Below, in pieces: positions 1 to 6,066 of a DNA stretch of 7,432 nucleotides. The notes beneath the pieces were generated by a model that saw only the letters and a program-made list of their open reading frames with translations, was not told the DNA's origin and searched no databases. The position numbers and the translations under genes were made by a program. This stretch comes from CAIYXV01 sp035506255 (GTDB lineage Bacteria; Margulisbacteria; WOR-1; XYC2-FULL-46-14; WPAF01). Each line of letters begins with the position of its first letter. Position 1 is the first letter of the stretch. Where the stretch lies: positions 1 to 7,432 of the forward strand of contig DATJPS010000059.1 of NCBI GenBank assembly GCA_035506255.1, written 5' to 3'.

Positions 1-393
1 CGCTTGGTGGTAGGAGGATTACGCGATCTTATTTCCGCCCGGGTCACGATCCCCCGGAAATATCTCGCGCATTCATATTTAAGGATCAATACGCTCGACG
101 CCGAAAAAGTCGCCGAATATCTTTCGTCAAAGCTCGGCCTGGGAGTTTCGTTCCCGGCCGTCACGAACGAGCCGCTCTTGAGGACGATCCGGGCCATGAC
201 CTATACCGGCGATTTTTGGGCCGGCTCCGCCGGAACGTTGATCCGTTATTCAGAGATAGCTGCCCAGGGACATAGGCAAGTGTTCAATACCAAAGGCGGT
301 CGAGCGGAACTCAATGCGGAACTCACCGAGCGGGAAATGATCAAAGGTTTGCTGGTCTTGGTAAGGCCGGCCACAAAACGAGAGGACTTATAA
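1..393 (+). CDS. Unrecognised cytosolic protein, probably 5'-partial
   Basis: The frame is open from base 1 and ends at TAA 391-393. A TTG at position 4 is the first possible start, but nothing upstream is visible to support it. The GGAGG at 13-17 is not followed at a usable distance by ATG, GTG or TTG in this frame, so the gene most likely begins left of the window. Counting from the TTG, about 129 residues are visible. There is no signal peptide or obvious membrane segment. A helix-like stretch at residues 30-45 leads to a beta-like stretch ending in a VTNEP motif (53-57). Then come a Gly-rich segment (GDFWAGSAGT, 69-78) and a hydrophobic strand near the end (KGLLVLV, 114-120). The helix-plus-TNEP block resembles residues 28-56 of the next gene, so the two may be related. 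It is probably in one operon with that gene, whose ribosome binding site lies inside this gene's last codons. I do not recognise a family. Confidence 0.6.
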   Translation, partial: RLVVGGLRDLISARVTIPRKYLAHSYLRINTLDAEKVAEYLSSKLGLGVSFPAVTNEPLLRTIRAMTYTGDFWAGSAGTLIRYSEIAAQGHRQVFNTKGGRAELNAELTEREMIKGLLVLVRPATKREDL

Positions 394-397
394 ATAA

Positions 398-1417
398 ATG
401 GCATTCAACCCGAAGGAGATCCCGCCAACCAGTCCGATTATAAAGACACTAGGGTCGATCCGCCCTCCGATCAACGCGATTAATATGACCGCCGCGCTCG
501 AGCATGTGTGCGCCCGTTTCTCCGAACTTTCGGGTACTCCCATAACATTTATTACCAACGAGCCTTGCGCTTCCGCCGCTGAAATAAGTGTCGCTTTGCC
601 GAACGTCAGCTACACTCCTTCGAACTCTAAGACTGCCGACCTTTCGGTCCCTTTCACTCTCGGCTGGTCATTGCTGTCAAGCCTGGCCGGGACCGCTCCG
701 GCCAAAGGCCAGTCCGAACTGCCGAAGTTCCATGCGCAGGTCCAGCAGTCGGACGGTAAAAGGCTTGAGATCCTGAAAGCGAAAAAGACGGAATTCGTCC
801 AGATCGGCATCGGCTCCGAATCGGAGATCAATCTCGCCCTTGCCGAAATGAAGAACGTCATGGCCGTCAATAAAGCTGCGATCGACCTGCTCCCGGCCGA
901 TTATCCGATCGGTAAGGTCCTGTTCGGGATGCTGAACGAATCAATGGACGAGTTCGTCAGATTGTTCAAGGCCGCTCCGCTGGTCGATGAATCCTTTCTG
1001 AGCAGCGGTTTCGGGCGGATCGGCAGGATCGCGCTCCTCACGGTCATCTGTAAAAAGCGCCTCCCCTCCGCCACCAATCTGCAGGTCAGGATCGGGCGCC
1101 AGCTGTCGGATATGGCCAAATGGAAGACTGGGATCGACGCCAACGCTCAAATTTGGGAAGCCCGCGGGCAGGAGGGATTTCGCGATTCGATCTCGGAATC
1201 CGCCAGCCGCGGAAGCAAGCCGGAAATAGTGATGGAAGAGATCCGCGTGCAGATACTGGAAATGCGGAGGATGCGCTCCAACACGGAAGAGCTTGAAGTT
1301 CAACAGGAGATCAATCTGCGCTCACGGCAATTATTGCAGATCTACAATTGCTTGTTCAATTACCTGAACGCGCTATACGATATCTGCTCCCTGGCCCCGC
1401 TCAAACTCCTAGCTTAA
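398..1417 (+). CDS. Unrecognised 339-residue protein with helical C-terminal part
   Basis: ATG at 398 is preceded by GAGGA (382-386) at 11 nt, inside the end of the upstream gene, so the two are probably co-transcribed. The protein has no signal peptide and no convincing membrane helix. The N-terminal third carries a helix (about 28-46) leading to ITNEP at 52-56, the same arrangement as in the upstream protein. A Ser/Thr/Pro-rich strand-like region follows (57-90). From about 140 onward it looks mostly alpha-helical; residues 277-315 are highly charged with heptad-like spacing (EEIRVQILEMRRMRSNTEEL and on), suggesting a coiled coil. The last about 25 residues are hydrophobic and aromatic. No catalytic signature is evident, so I give no function. 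Codon use and G+C resemble the neighbouring conserved genes, which supports a real resident gene. Its stop overlaps the 3' end of the convergent ilvD by 9 bp. Confidence 0.72.
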   Translation: MAFNPKEIPPTSPIIKTLGSIRPPINAINMTAALEHVCARFSELSGTPITFITNEPCASAAEISVALPNVSYTPSNSKTADLSVPFTLGWSLLSSLAGTAPAKGQSELPKFHAQVQQSDGKRLEILKAKKTEFVQIGIGSESEINLALAEMKNVMAVNKAAIDLLPADYPIGKVLFGMLNESMDEFVRLFKAAPLVDESFLSSGFGRIGRIALLTVICKKRLPSATNLQVRIGRQLSDMAKWKTGIDANAQIWEARGQEGFRDSISESASRGSKPEIVMEEIRVQILEMRRMRSNTEELEVQQEINLRSRQLLQIYNCLFNYLNALYDICSLAPLKLLA

Positions 1418-3052
1418 GACCGCTCCCGTACTGGCGGACGTGACCAGCTTCTGGTAGCGCCTCAGCCAGGGGGAAGCGACTTTTTTATTATAAGGCTTCA
1501 GCGCGCGCAGCCGCTGTTTTATCTCCGCGTCGGACAGCTTGGCATTTATCTTACGGTTTGGAATATCTATCTCTATTATATCGCCGTCACGGAGCGCGGC
1601 GATCGGCCCGCCCAGCGCCGCTTCGGGAGCGATGTGGCCGATGCACGGCCCGCGGGTGCCGCCCGAGAACCGCCCGTCGGTGATCAGCGCCACCGAATCG
1701 GCCAGGCCCATTCCCGCGATCGCGGAGGTCGGATACAGCATTTCCCGCATCCCGGGGCCGCCTTTCGGTCCTTCGTAGCGGATCACCACCACGTCGCCGG
1801 CCTTCACCTTTTTGCCCAGGATCGCTTTTTGCGCCGCGTCCTCGGAATCGAACACCTTCGCCTTGCCGGTGAACTTCATCATCTTGGGCGAGACCGCGAT
1901 CTGCTTTACCGCCGATCCTTCCGGCGCGATATTACCCTTAAGTACCGCCAGTCCGCCTTCCTTGTGATATGGGTTATTGAGCGAGCGGATCACATTGTGG
2001 TCGTACACTTCCGCCGACCGGGCGATCTGCTTTACCGACAGGCCGGAAACGGTCGGGTTGTCCTGCAGCAGCCGGTTGATGACCGCCATCACCGCCGGGA
2101 TGCCGCCCGCATTGTCGATGTCTTCCATGAAGTGGTTGCCGCTGGGCCGGACGCTGCAGATGTGGGGCGTCTTCCTTCCGATCTCGTTGAACAGGTCGAC
2201 CGGCAGTTCGAGCCCGGCCTCGTGCGCGATCGCGGTCAGGTGCAGCACCGCGTTGGTGGACCCGCCCAGCGCCATATCGACCCGGATCGCGTTCAGGAAC
2301 GCTTTCAGGTTCATGATCTTTTTGGGAGTGATGTTCTTCCTTACCAGCTCCACCACTCTCTTCCCGCTCTCATAAGCGATCATCTTCTTTTTCGACGATA
2401 CGGCGGGAGCGGTGCCGCAGAAGGGGAGCGACATTCCCATCGCCTCAGAGGCGCAGGCCATGGTATTAGCGGTGAACATGCCGGCGCAGGAGCCCGCGCC
2501 CGGGCAGGCGTTAAGGATCAGCCCGTCAAAATCCTTCTTGCTGATCTTCCCCTGTTTGTATGCGGCTTCCGCTTCGAAAGTATCGTGTACCAGGTCAAGC
2601 CGGGTCATCTTGTAGCAGCCGGCCAGCATCGGCCCGGCGGTCACCACGATCGTCGGGACGTTGAGCCGGACCGCCGCCATCAGCATGCCGGGGGTGATCT
2701 TATCGCAGGCGGTCAAAAGGATCAGCCCGTCGAGCTGATGGGCTTCGACCATCGTTTCGACGGAATCGGCGATCAGCTCGCGCGACGGGAGCGAATAGTG
2801 CATTCCGTTGTGGCCCATGGCGATCCCGTCGCAAATGGCGGGAAGCCCGAAAGTGAAGGAGACGCCGCCGCCGGCGTGGATCCCCTTTTCGATCGCCCGC
2901 TCCAGGTCGCGGAGGTTGACGTGGCCGGGGACGATGTCGGTAAAGCTGGAGGCGAGCCCGATGAACGGCTTCCCCAGCTCCGAATTGGACACGCCGGTCG
3001 CGTGCAAGAGCGCCCGGATCGGCGCCATTTTCTTAAGATTATCGCTTCTCAT
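1409..3052 (-). CDS. ilvD: Dihydroxy-acid dehydratase (IlvD)
   Basis: This enzyme dehydrates 2,3-dihydroxy-isovalerate and 2,3-dihydroxy-3-methylvalerate to the 2-oxo acids that precede valine, leucine and isoleucine, in the cytosol. Family blocks appear in order: GKPFIGLASS (27-36), VPGHVNLRDL (41-50), MGHNGMHYSLPSRELIADSVE (start 79), ACDKITPGML (115-124), NACPGAGSCAGMFTANTM (start 181), ALGGSTNAVLHL (261-272), RYEGPKGGPGM (425-435) and ITDGRFSGGTRGP (457-469). Cys116 and Cys183/Cys189 are candidate Fe-S ligands. Gly43 stands where [2Fe-2S]-type enzymes carry a Cys, so it looks more like the oxygen-sensitive [4Fe-4S] E. coli type (inference). The GRFSG serine is the presumed base. I chose ATG 3052 (547 residues, normal length) because AAGGAG at 3064-3069 sits 11 nt upstream; a TTG at 3076 would place that site inside the gene. 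No other ilv or leu gene is visible. A promoter lies just upstream at 3076-3084. Confidence 0.97.
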   Translation of the reverse strand: MRSDNLKKMAPIRALLHATGVSNSELGKPFIGLASSFTDIVPGHVNLRDLERAIEKGIHAGGGVSFTFGLPAICDGIAMGHNGMHYSLPSRELIADSVETMVEAHQLDGLILLTACDKITPGMLMAAVRLNVPTIVVTAGPMLAGCYKMTRLDLVHDTFEAEAAYKQGKISKKDFDGLILNACPGAGSCAGMFTANTMACASEAMGMSLPFCGTAPAVSSKKKMIAYESGKRVVELVRKNITPKKIMNLKAFLNAIRVDMALGGSTNAVLHLTAIAHEAGLELPVDLFNEIGRKTPHICSVRPSGNHFMEDIDNAGGIPAVMAVINRLLQDNPTVSGLSVKQIARSAEVYDHNVIRSLNNPYHKEGGLAVLKGNIAPEGSAVKQIAVSPKMMKFTGKAKVFDSEDAAQKAILGKKVKAGDVVVIRYEGPKGGPGMREMLYPTSAIAGMGLADSVALITDGRFSGGTRGPCIGHIAPEAALGGPIAALRDGDIIEIDIPNRKINAKLSDAEIKQRLRALKPYNKKVASPWLRRYQKLVTSASTGAVLS

Positions 3053-3075
3053 TTTGATGCACTCTCCTTGGGACA

Positions 3076-3084
3076 ATTATATCA
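3076..3084 (-). promoter_or_regulatory. Extended -10 promoter of ilvD
   Basis: Read on the minus strand this is TGATATAAT, a perfect extended -10 element. The hexamer at -35 spacing (3099-3104, TAGAAG) is poor, as is common for extended -10 promoters. Transcription would start near 3069, only about 17 nt before the ATG at 3052, so the AAGGAG ribosome binding site would be at the very 5' end of the mRNA. That leaves no room for an attenuator or riboswitch. The start point is inferred from spacing. Confidence 0.6.
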
Positions 3085-3094
3085 CTATTGCCGG

Positions 3095-3122
3095 TTGCCT
3101 TCTAACCAAAAGGGGTTATAAT
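3095..3122 (+). promoter_or_regulatory. Sigma70-like promoter of the small membrane protein gene
   Basis: TTGCCT (3095-3100) and a perfect TATAAT (3117-3122) are separated by 16 bp. The predicted start near 3129 falls at the GGGAGG ribosome binding site (3128-3133), giving a leader of about 12 nt before ATG 3141. It lies back to back with the ilvD promoter in the same 88-bp gap, so the two may affect each other. Confidence 0.55.
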
Positions 3123-3140
3123 TGGCCGGGAGGCGAAAAT

Positions 3141-3386
3141 ATGGACATCGTACAACTGGTATCGGTCTTTCTCGAGATCATGGTCACCGTCGTCGCGCTG
3201 ATGATCGCGGTCGGCAAGAACAAGGTCTACGGCTGGTGCTTCACGCTCACTTTCATGATATACGTCTTTTACGACGTCTCCAGGTTCGCTTTTCTTAATG
3301 TTCCGGCCGACATTATGAGCATTATGTTCTTTATCGCTTCTTTCTCCGCCCTCTGGGGTATTTGGAGCATATATAAGGAAGCCTGA
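3141..3386 (+). CDS. Small integral membrane protein (81 residues)
   Basis: ATG 3141 is preceded by GGGAGG (3128-3133) at 7 nt and by a good promoter, which decides the start; the open frame further upstream is antisense to ilvD and is ignored. The 81-residue product is almost entirely hydrophobic. There are three likely membrane helices: about residues 4-24 (LVSVFLEIMVTVVALMIAV), 30-47 (YGWCFTLTFMIYVFYDVS) and 56-77 (ADIMSIMFFIASFSALWGIW). Short charged links (GKNK, and SRF through NVPAD) separate them and the tail is KEA. There is no cleavable signal or catalytic motif. By the positive-inside rule the GKNK loop would be cytoplasmic, which puts the N terminus outside; this is weakly supported. 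It is a single gene transcribed away from ilvD and converges with the protease inhibitor gene one base after its stop. I do not recognise a family. Confidence 0.75.
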   Translation: MDIVQLVSVFLEIMVTVVALMIAVGKNKVYGWCFTLTFMIYVFYDVSRFAFLNVPADIMSIMFFIASFSALWGIWSIYKEA

Positions 3387-3387
3387 A

Positions 3388-3738
3388 CTACTTGATGATG
3401 ACGCAGAAGGATTTGACCGATGCCGGGGGTTTCCCCTTTTCCCAGGGGCGTACATAGTTAAAGATCAGGGTCTTCTTCCCTTTCTTCAGTGCTTTAAACT
3501 GCCAGATTTCTTTGCCTCCTGCTCCCACCAATTTTGAGTTCGGGGCGATATATTTATGGCCGATCATCATCACTTCGGGGGATGGGCTTGAGGCCAGTTT
3601 CCAGCCGTAACCGGTGGTAGCGTTCGATGCCATGCTAAGAGTAAAAGTCTTTCCAATGCTCGCATTGGTGGTGCCGCACGCGGCGAACGCGGAAGAGGCA
3701 AAGAGCAGACAGAACACGAATGCCAGCGATCTATTCAT
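3388..3738 (-). CDS. Secreted chagasin-type cysteine protease inhibitor (I42 family)
   Basis: This 116-residue protein has a signal peptide: MNR, a hydrophobic core (LAFVFCLLFASSAF, residues 5-18), then AFA-AC. Signal peptidase I cleavage after Ala19 fits; a lipoprotein at Cys21 is possible but the lipobox (FAAC) is poor. The mature part has the three chagasin inhibitory loops in order: NATTGYGW (39-46; family NPTTGY), GAGGKEIWQF (72-81; the Gly-rich loop) and RPWEKG (97-102). In this family these loops wedge into the active site of papain-like cysteine proteases. Cys21 and Cys112 are the only cysteines in the mature part and could form a disulfide if neither is lipidated. Its ATG overlaps the last 8 nt of pyrB (ATGAATAG), and AAAAGAAG just before it is only a weak ribosome binding site, so it is probably read by translational coupling from the pyrB mRNA. 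No target protease is visible nearby. Confidence 0.88.
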   Translation of the reverse strand: MNRSLAFVFCLLFASSAFAACGTTNASIGKTFTLSMASNATTGYGWKLASSPSPEVMMIGHKYIAPNSKLVGAGGKEIWQFKALKKGKKTLIFNYVRPWEKGKPPASVKSFCVIIK

Positions 3739-4678
3739 CTTCTTTTGATTTCCCGCTCAGGAGCAGAAAGAGCATCGCCATCCTTACCGCCACGCCGTTC
3801 TGTACCTGGTCCAGGATAACGTTGTACGGGCCGTCGGCAACCTCCGACGAGATCTCCACCCCGCGGTTCATCGGTCCGGGATGCATTACCACCACGTCCT
3901 TTTTACATTTGTCGATCCGCCGCGAATTGAGCCCGAAGAGCAGATGATATTCCTCGAGCGAAGGGAACAGCCCCTTCCCCATCCGTTCGAGTTGGATACG
4001 CAGGACGTTGATAAAATCGGCGTCCCTGATCTCCTCGTCCAGGTCATACGATACCTTAACCCCCAGCTTTTCGATCTCTTTGGGGATCAGCGTCGCCGGG
4101 CCGACCACCGACACCTTGGCCCCCAGCTTGGTCAATCCCCAGATATTGCTTCGGGCCACGCGCGAGTGGGCGATGTCGCCCACGATCACCACTTTGCGGC
4201 CTTTCAGGTTCCCCTTTTTCTCCCGCATGGTGAAGATGTCCAGCATTCCCTGCGAAGGATGCTCGTCGAACCCGTCCCCGGCGTTGATCACCGAGGCCCC
4301 GGTGTTCCGCGACACCAGATGCGGCGCGCCTGACAGGTTATGCCGGATCACGAAGGCGTGGTGCCCCATCACTTCCAGGTTCCGGACGGTATCGATCAGC
4401 GTTTCCCCCTTCTGGGCGGAACTGGTCGCCACCGCGATATTGGTAGTATTGGCTGAAAGCATTTTAGCGGCGGTCTCGAACGAGGTCCGCGTACGGGTGG
4501 AATTTTCGTAGAAAAGGAGACAGACCGACTTGCCCAGCAGGGCGGGGACCTTGGGAACGGGGCGGGAAAGGACTTCTTTCATCCCGGCGGCGGTATCGAG
4601 GATCAAATTCATATCCTCCACCGGCATATCCCTAAGCCCGAGAAGATCCTTGCTCGACAGCCCCTTGACCTTGTTCAT
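3731..4678 (-). CDS. pyrB: Aspartate carbamoyltransferase, catalytic chain (PyrB)
   Basis: This enzyme condenses carbamoyl phosphate with aspartate to N-carbamoyl-aspartate, the committed step of pyrimidine synthesis; the catalytic chain is normally a trimer. From ATG 4678 the product is 315 residues, a normal length. The carbamoyl-phosphate loop is FYENSTRTRTSFE (56-68). Other family residues are Lys90 in SAQKGET, Arg112 in VIRH, His140 and Gln143 in EHPSQ, HSRVARSN (171-178), Arg227 and Gln229 in LRIQ, and HPGPMNRGVEI (266-276). SAQKGET and NRGVEI are those of aspartate, not ornithine, transcarbamylases. An ATG at 4699 would add MVQLNNS, but the best -10 element (4690-4695) lies inside that extension and the homologous start region matches Met at 4678, so I prefer the shorter form. 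Neither start has a ribosome binding site. No pyrI, pyrC or carbamoyl phosphate synthetase gene adjoins it; the next gene down is the protease inhibitor. Confidence 0.95.
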   Translation of the reverse strand: MNKVKGLSSKDLLGLRDMPVEDMNLILDTAAGMKEVLSRPVPKVPALLGKSVCLLFYENSTRTRTSFETAAKMLSANTTNIAVATSSAQKGETLIDTVRNLEVMGHHAFVIRHNLSGAPHLVSRNTGASVINAGDGFDEHPSQGMLDIFTMREKKGNLKGRKVVIVGDIAHSRVARSNIWGLTKLGAKVSVVGPATLIPKEIEKLGVKVSYDLDEEIRDADFINVLRIQLERMGKGLFPSLEEYHLLFGLNSRRIDKCKKDVVVMHPGPMNRGVEISSEVADGPYNVILDQVQNGVAVRMAMLFLLLSGKSKEDE

Positions 4679-4689
4679 GGAGTTGTTTA

Positions 4690-4698
4690 ATTGTACCA
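4690..4698 (-). promoter_or_regulatory. Extended -10 promoter of pyrB
   Basis: The minus strand reads TGGTACAAT, five of six matches to TATAAT plus the upstream TG. The hexamer 17 bp further up (GAGCGT) is not a recognisable -35. Initiation about 7 nt downstream, near 4683, would leave only about 5 nt before ATG 4678. The mRNA would be nearly leaderless, consistent with the missing ribosome binding site and excluding PyrR-type leader attenuation. GTACCA here (4693-4698) recurs at 4754-4759, with an inverted TGGTAT at 4764-4769. Confidence 0.5.
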
Positions 4699-4743
4699 TA
4701 TTTCATAAGAGAACGCTCTTCCCATTTGGCCCCTGCTGCCCTA

Positions 4744-4772
4744 TTTAAAAACCGTACCAAAAATGGTATGAT
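4744..4772 (+). promoter_or_regulatory. Extended -10 promoter of ackA with internal dyad
   Basis: TTTAAA (4744-4749) and TATGAT (4767-4772) are 17 bp apart, and TGG before the -10 makes it extended (TGGTATGAT). A start near 4779 gives about a 15-nt leader before ATG 4795. A perfect 5-bp inverted repeat, TACCA-AAAA-TGGTA (4755-4768), covers the spacer and the first bases of the -10 and could be an operator, although it is short enough to arise by chance. Confidence 0.45.
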
Positions 4773-4794
4773 TAAAGGACTACAGCATCAGATC

Positions 4795-6066
4795 ATGAAC
4801 ATACTGGCTTTAAATTGCGGAAGCTCGTCCATCAAGTACAGCGTCTTTAACTGGGAAAAACAGGAAGCGCTCGGCCGCGGCGTAGTCGAACGGATCGGCA
4901 TCGTCGGCTCGTTCATCCGCCACGAACGCCCGGGACACGAACCGCTCATCGTGAACAGCGAATGCCCCAACCACCAGGAAGCGATCAAGATCATAACCTC
5001 CACCATCCTCGACCCCAATGTCGGCATCATAAAATACATTTCCGAGATCAACGCCGTCGGCCACCGGGTGGTCCATGGGGGAGAAAAGTTCAAGAGCTCG
5101 GTCCGGATCGATTCGGAAGTACTGGAAGCGATCAAGGCGGTGAAAGACCTGGCCCCACTCCATAATCCGCCTAACATCGCCGGCATCGAAGCGGCGCAGG
5201 CGCTGCTGCCCGGTGTGGCGCATATCGCCGTGTTCGATACCGCGTTCCACCAGACCATGCCCGAGCGCGCCTATCTTTATGCCGTCCCCTATGAATGGTA
5301 CGGCATGTACGGAGTAAGAAGGTATGGGTTCCACGGGACCTCCCATCTATATGTTTCCCGCCGGGCGGCGGTAATGCTCGGGAAAAGACCGAACCAGACC
5401 AACCTTATCACCATGCACATCGGCAACGGGGCGTCCGTCTGCGCGGTGAAGAACGGCGAATCGATCGACACCAGCATGGGGCTGACGCCGCTCGAAGGGG
5501 TGGTAATGGGGACTCGCTCCGGTGACCTGGACCCGGCGATCATACTTTTTATGATCGAGAAAGAAGGATTTTACGCCGAGCAGATCGATTCGATCCTCAA
5601 CAAGAAGAGCGGGCTACTGGGCATCACCGGCAAATACATGGACCGCCGCGATATCGAGAAGGCGGCGGAGGAAGGCGACAAGCGCTGCCAGCTGGCGGTG
5701 GAGATCGAATCCTACCGGTTGAAAAAATACATCGGCTCCTACAAAGCGGCGCTCGGAAAAGTGGACGCGATCGTCTTCACCGCCGGCGCGGGGGAGCTCA
5801 ACTGGAAGCTGCGTGAAAAGGTCCTTTCCGACCTCGAACACCTAGGGATCAAGTTCGACCGGATCAAGAACCAGATGGCGGTCGCGCGCGACAAAGAGTC
5901 CGACATCTCTGCCGATGGATCCGAGGTCAAAGTCCTGGTGATCCCGACCGACGAGGAGCGGGTATTCATCGAGGACGTGGTGGCGATACTGGGCGGCAAG
6001 TATGAAACTCACACCAAGTTCACCTATTCGTTCGAGGATCACAATTATAAAAGGAAAGCAGCTTGA
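4795..6066 (+). CDS. ackA: Acetate kinase (AckA)
   Basis: This kinase interconverts acetate + ATP with acetyl phosphate + ADP, usually as the ATP-yielding last step of fermentation together with phosphotransacetylase. The 423-residue product starts with the phosphate-binding signature LNCGSSSIKY (Asn7). It continues with GHRVVHGGEKF (Arg91), FDTAFHQTMP (Asp148), RRYGFHGTSH (His180), HIGNGASVCAV (208-218), the second signature ending MGTRSGDLDP (Arg241), and VFTAGAGELN (327-336; most members have GGIGEN). Near the end IPTDEE (383-388) carries the conserved acidic residue. The catalytic residues fall at nearly the same numbers as in the Methanosarcina enzyme. A tail of about 20 residues (GKYETHTKF and on) makes it slightly longer than the usual 400. 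ATG 4795 fits the family start; AAAGGA at 4774-4779 is too far (15 nt) and at the predicted transcript start, so the gene may lack a ribosome binding site. No pta gene is visible; the next gene overlaps its stop. Confidence 0.97.
   Translation: MNILALNCGSSSIKYSVFNWEKQEALGRGVVERIGIVGSFIRHERPGHEPLIVNSECPNHQEAIKIITSTILDPNVGIIKYISEINAVGHRVVHGGEKFKSSVRIDSEVLEAIKAVKDLAPLHNPPNIAGIEAAQALLPGVAHIAVFDTAFHQTMPERAYLYAVPYEWYGMYGVRRYGFHGTSHLYVSRRAAVMLGKRPNQTNLITMHIGNGASVCAVKNGESIDTSMGLTPLEGVVMGTRSGDLDPAIILFMIEKEGFYAEQIDSILNKKSGLLGITGKYMDRRDIEKAAEEGDKRCQLAVEIESYRLKKYIGSYKAALGKVDAIVFTAGAGELNWKLREKVLSDLEHLGIKFDRIKNQMAVARDKESDISADGSEVKVLVIPTDEERVFIEDVVAILGGKYETHTKFTYSFEDHNYKRKAA

Noticed and set aside
1634..3121. 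A 495-codon open frame on the plus strand opposite ilvD
   Set aside because: It is fully antisense to a well-conserved enzyme gene. The translation is an Arg/His/Asp/Gly-rich shadow typical of G+C-rich codons read backwards, and it has no recognisable motif.
3676..3681. Cys21 of the inhibitor as a lipidation site
   Set aside because: The FAAC context has Phe in place of the usual Leu at -3, and AFA-A is a good signal peptidase I site. The Cys can instead pair with Cys112. Not excluded, but not called.
4726..4794. An N-terminal extension of acetate kinase from upstream starts
   Set aside because: The family begins at MNILALNCGSSS; the extra residues have no homologous counterpart, and the best promoter lies within that segment.
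3881..5346. Open frames antisense to pyrB and ackA (for example 3881-4333 plus and 4810-5346 minus)
   Set aside because: They lie wholly within conserved genes and have low-complexity shadow composition and no ribosome binding sites.
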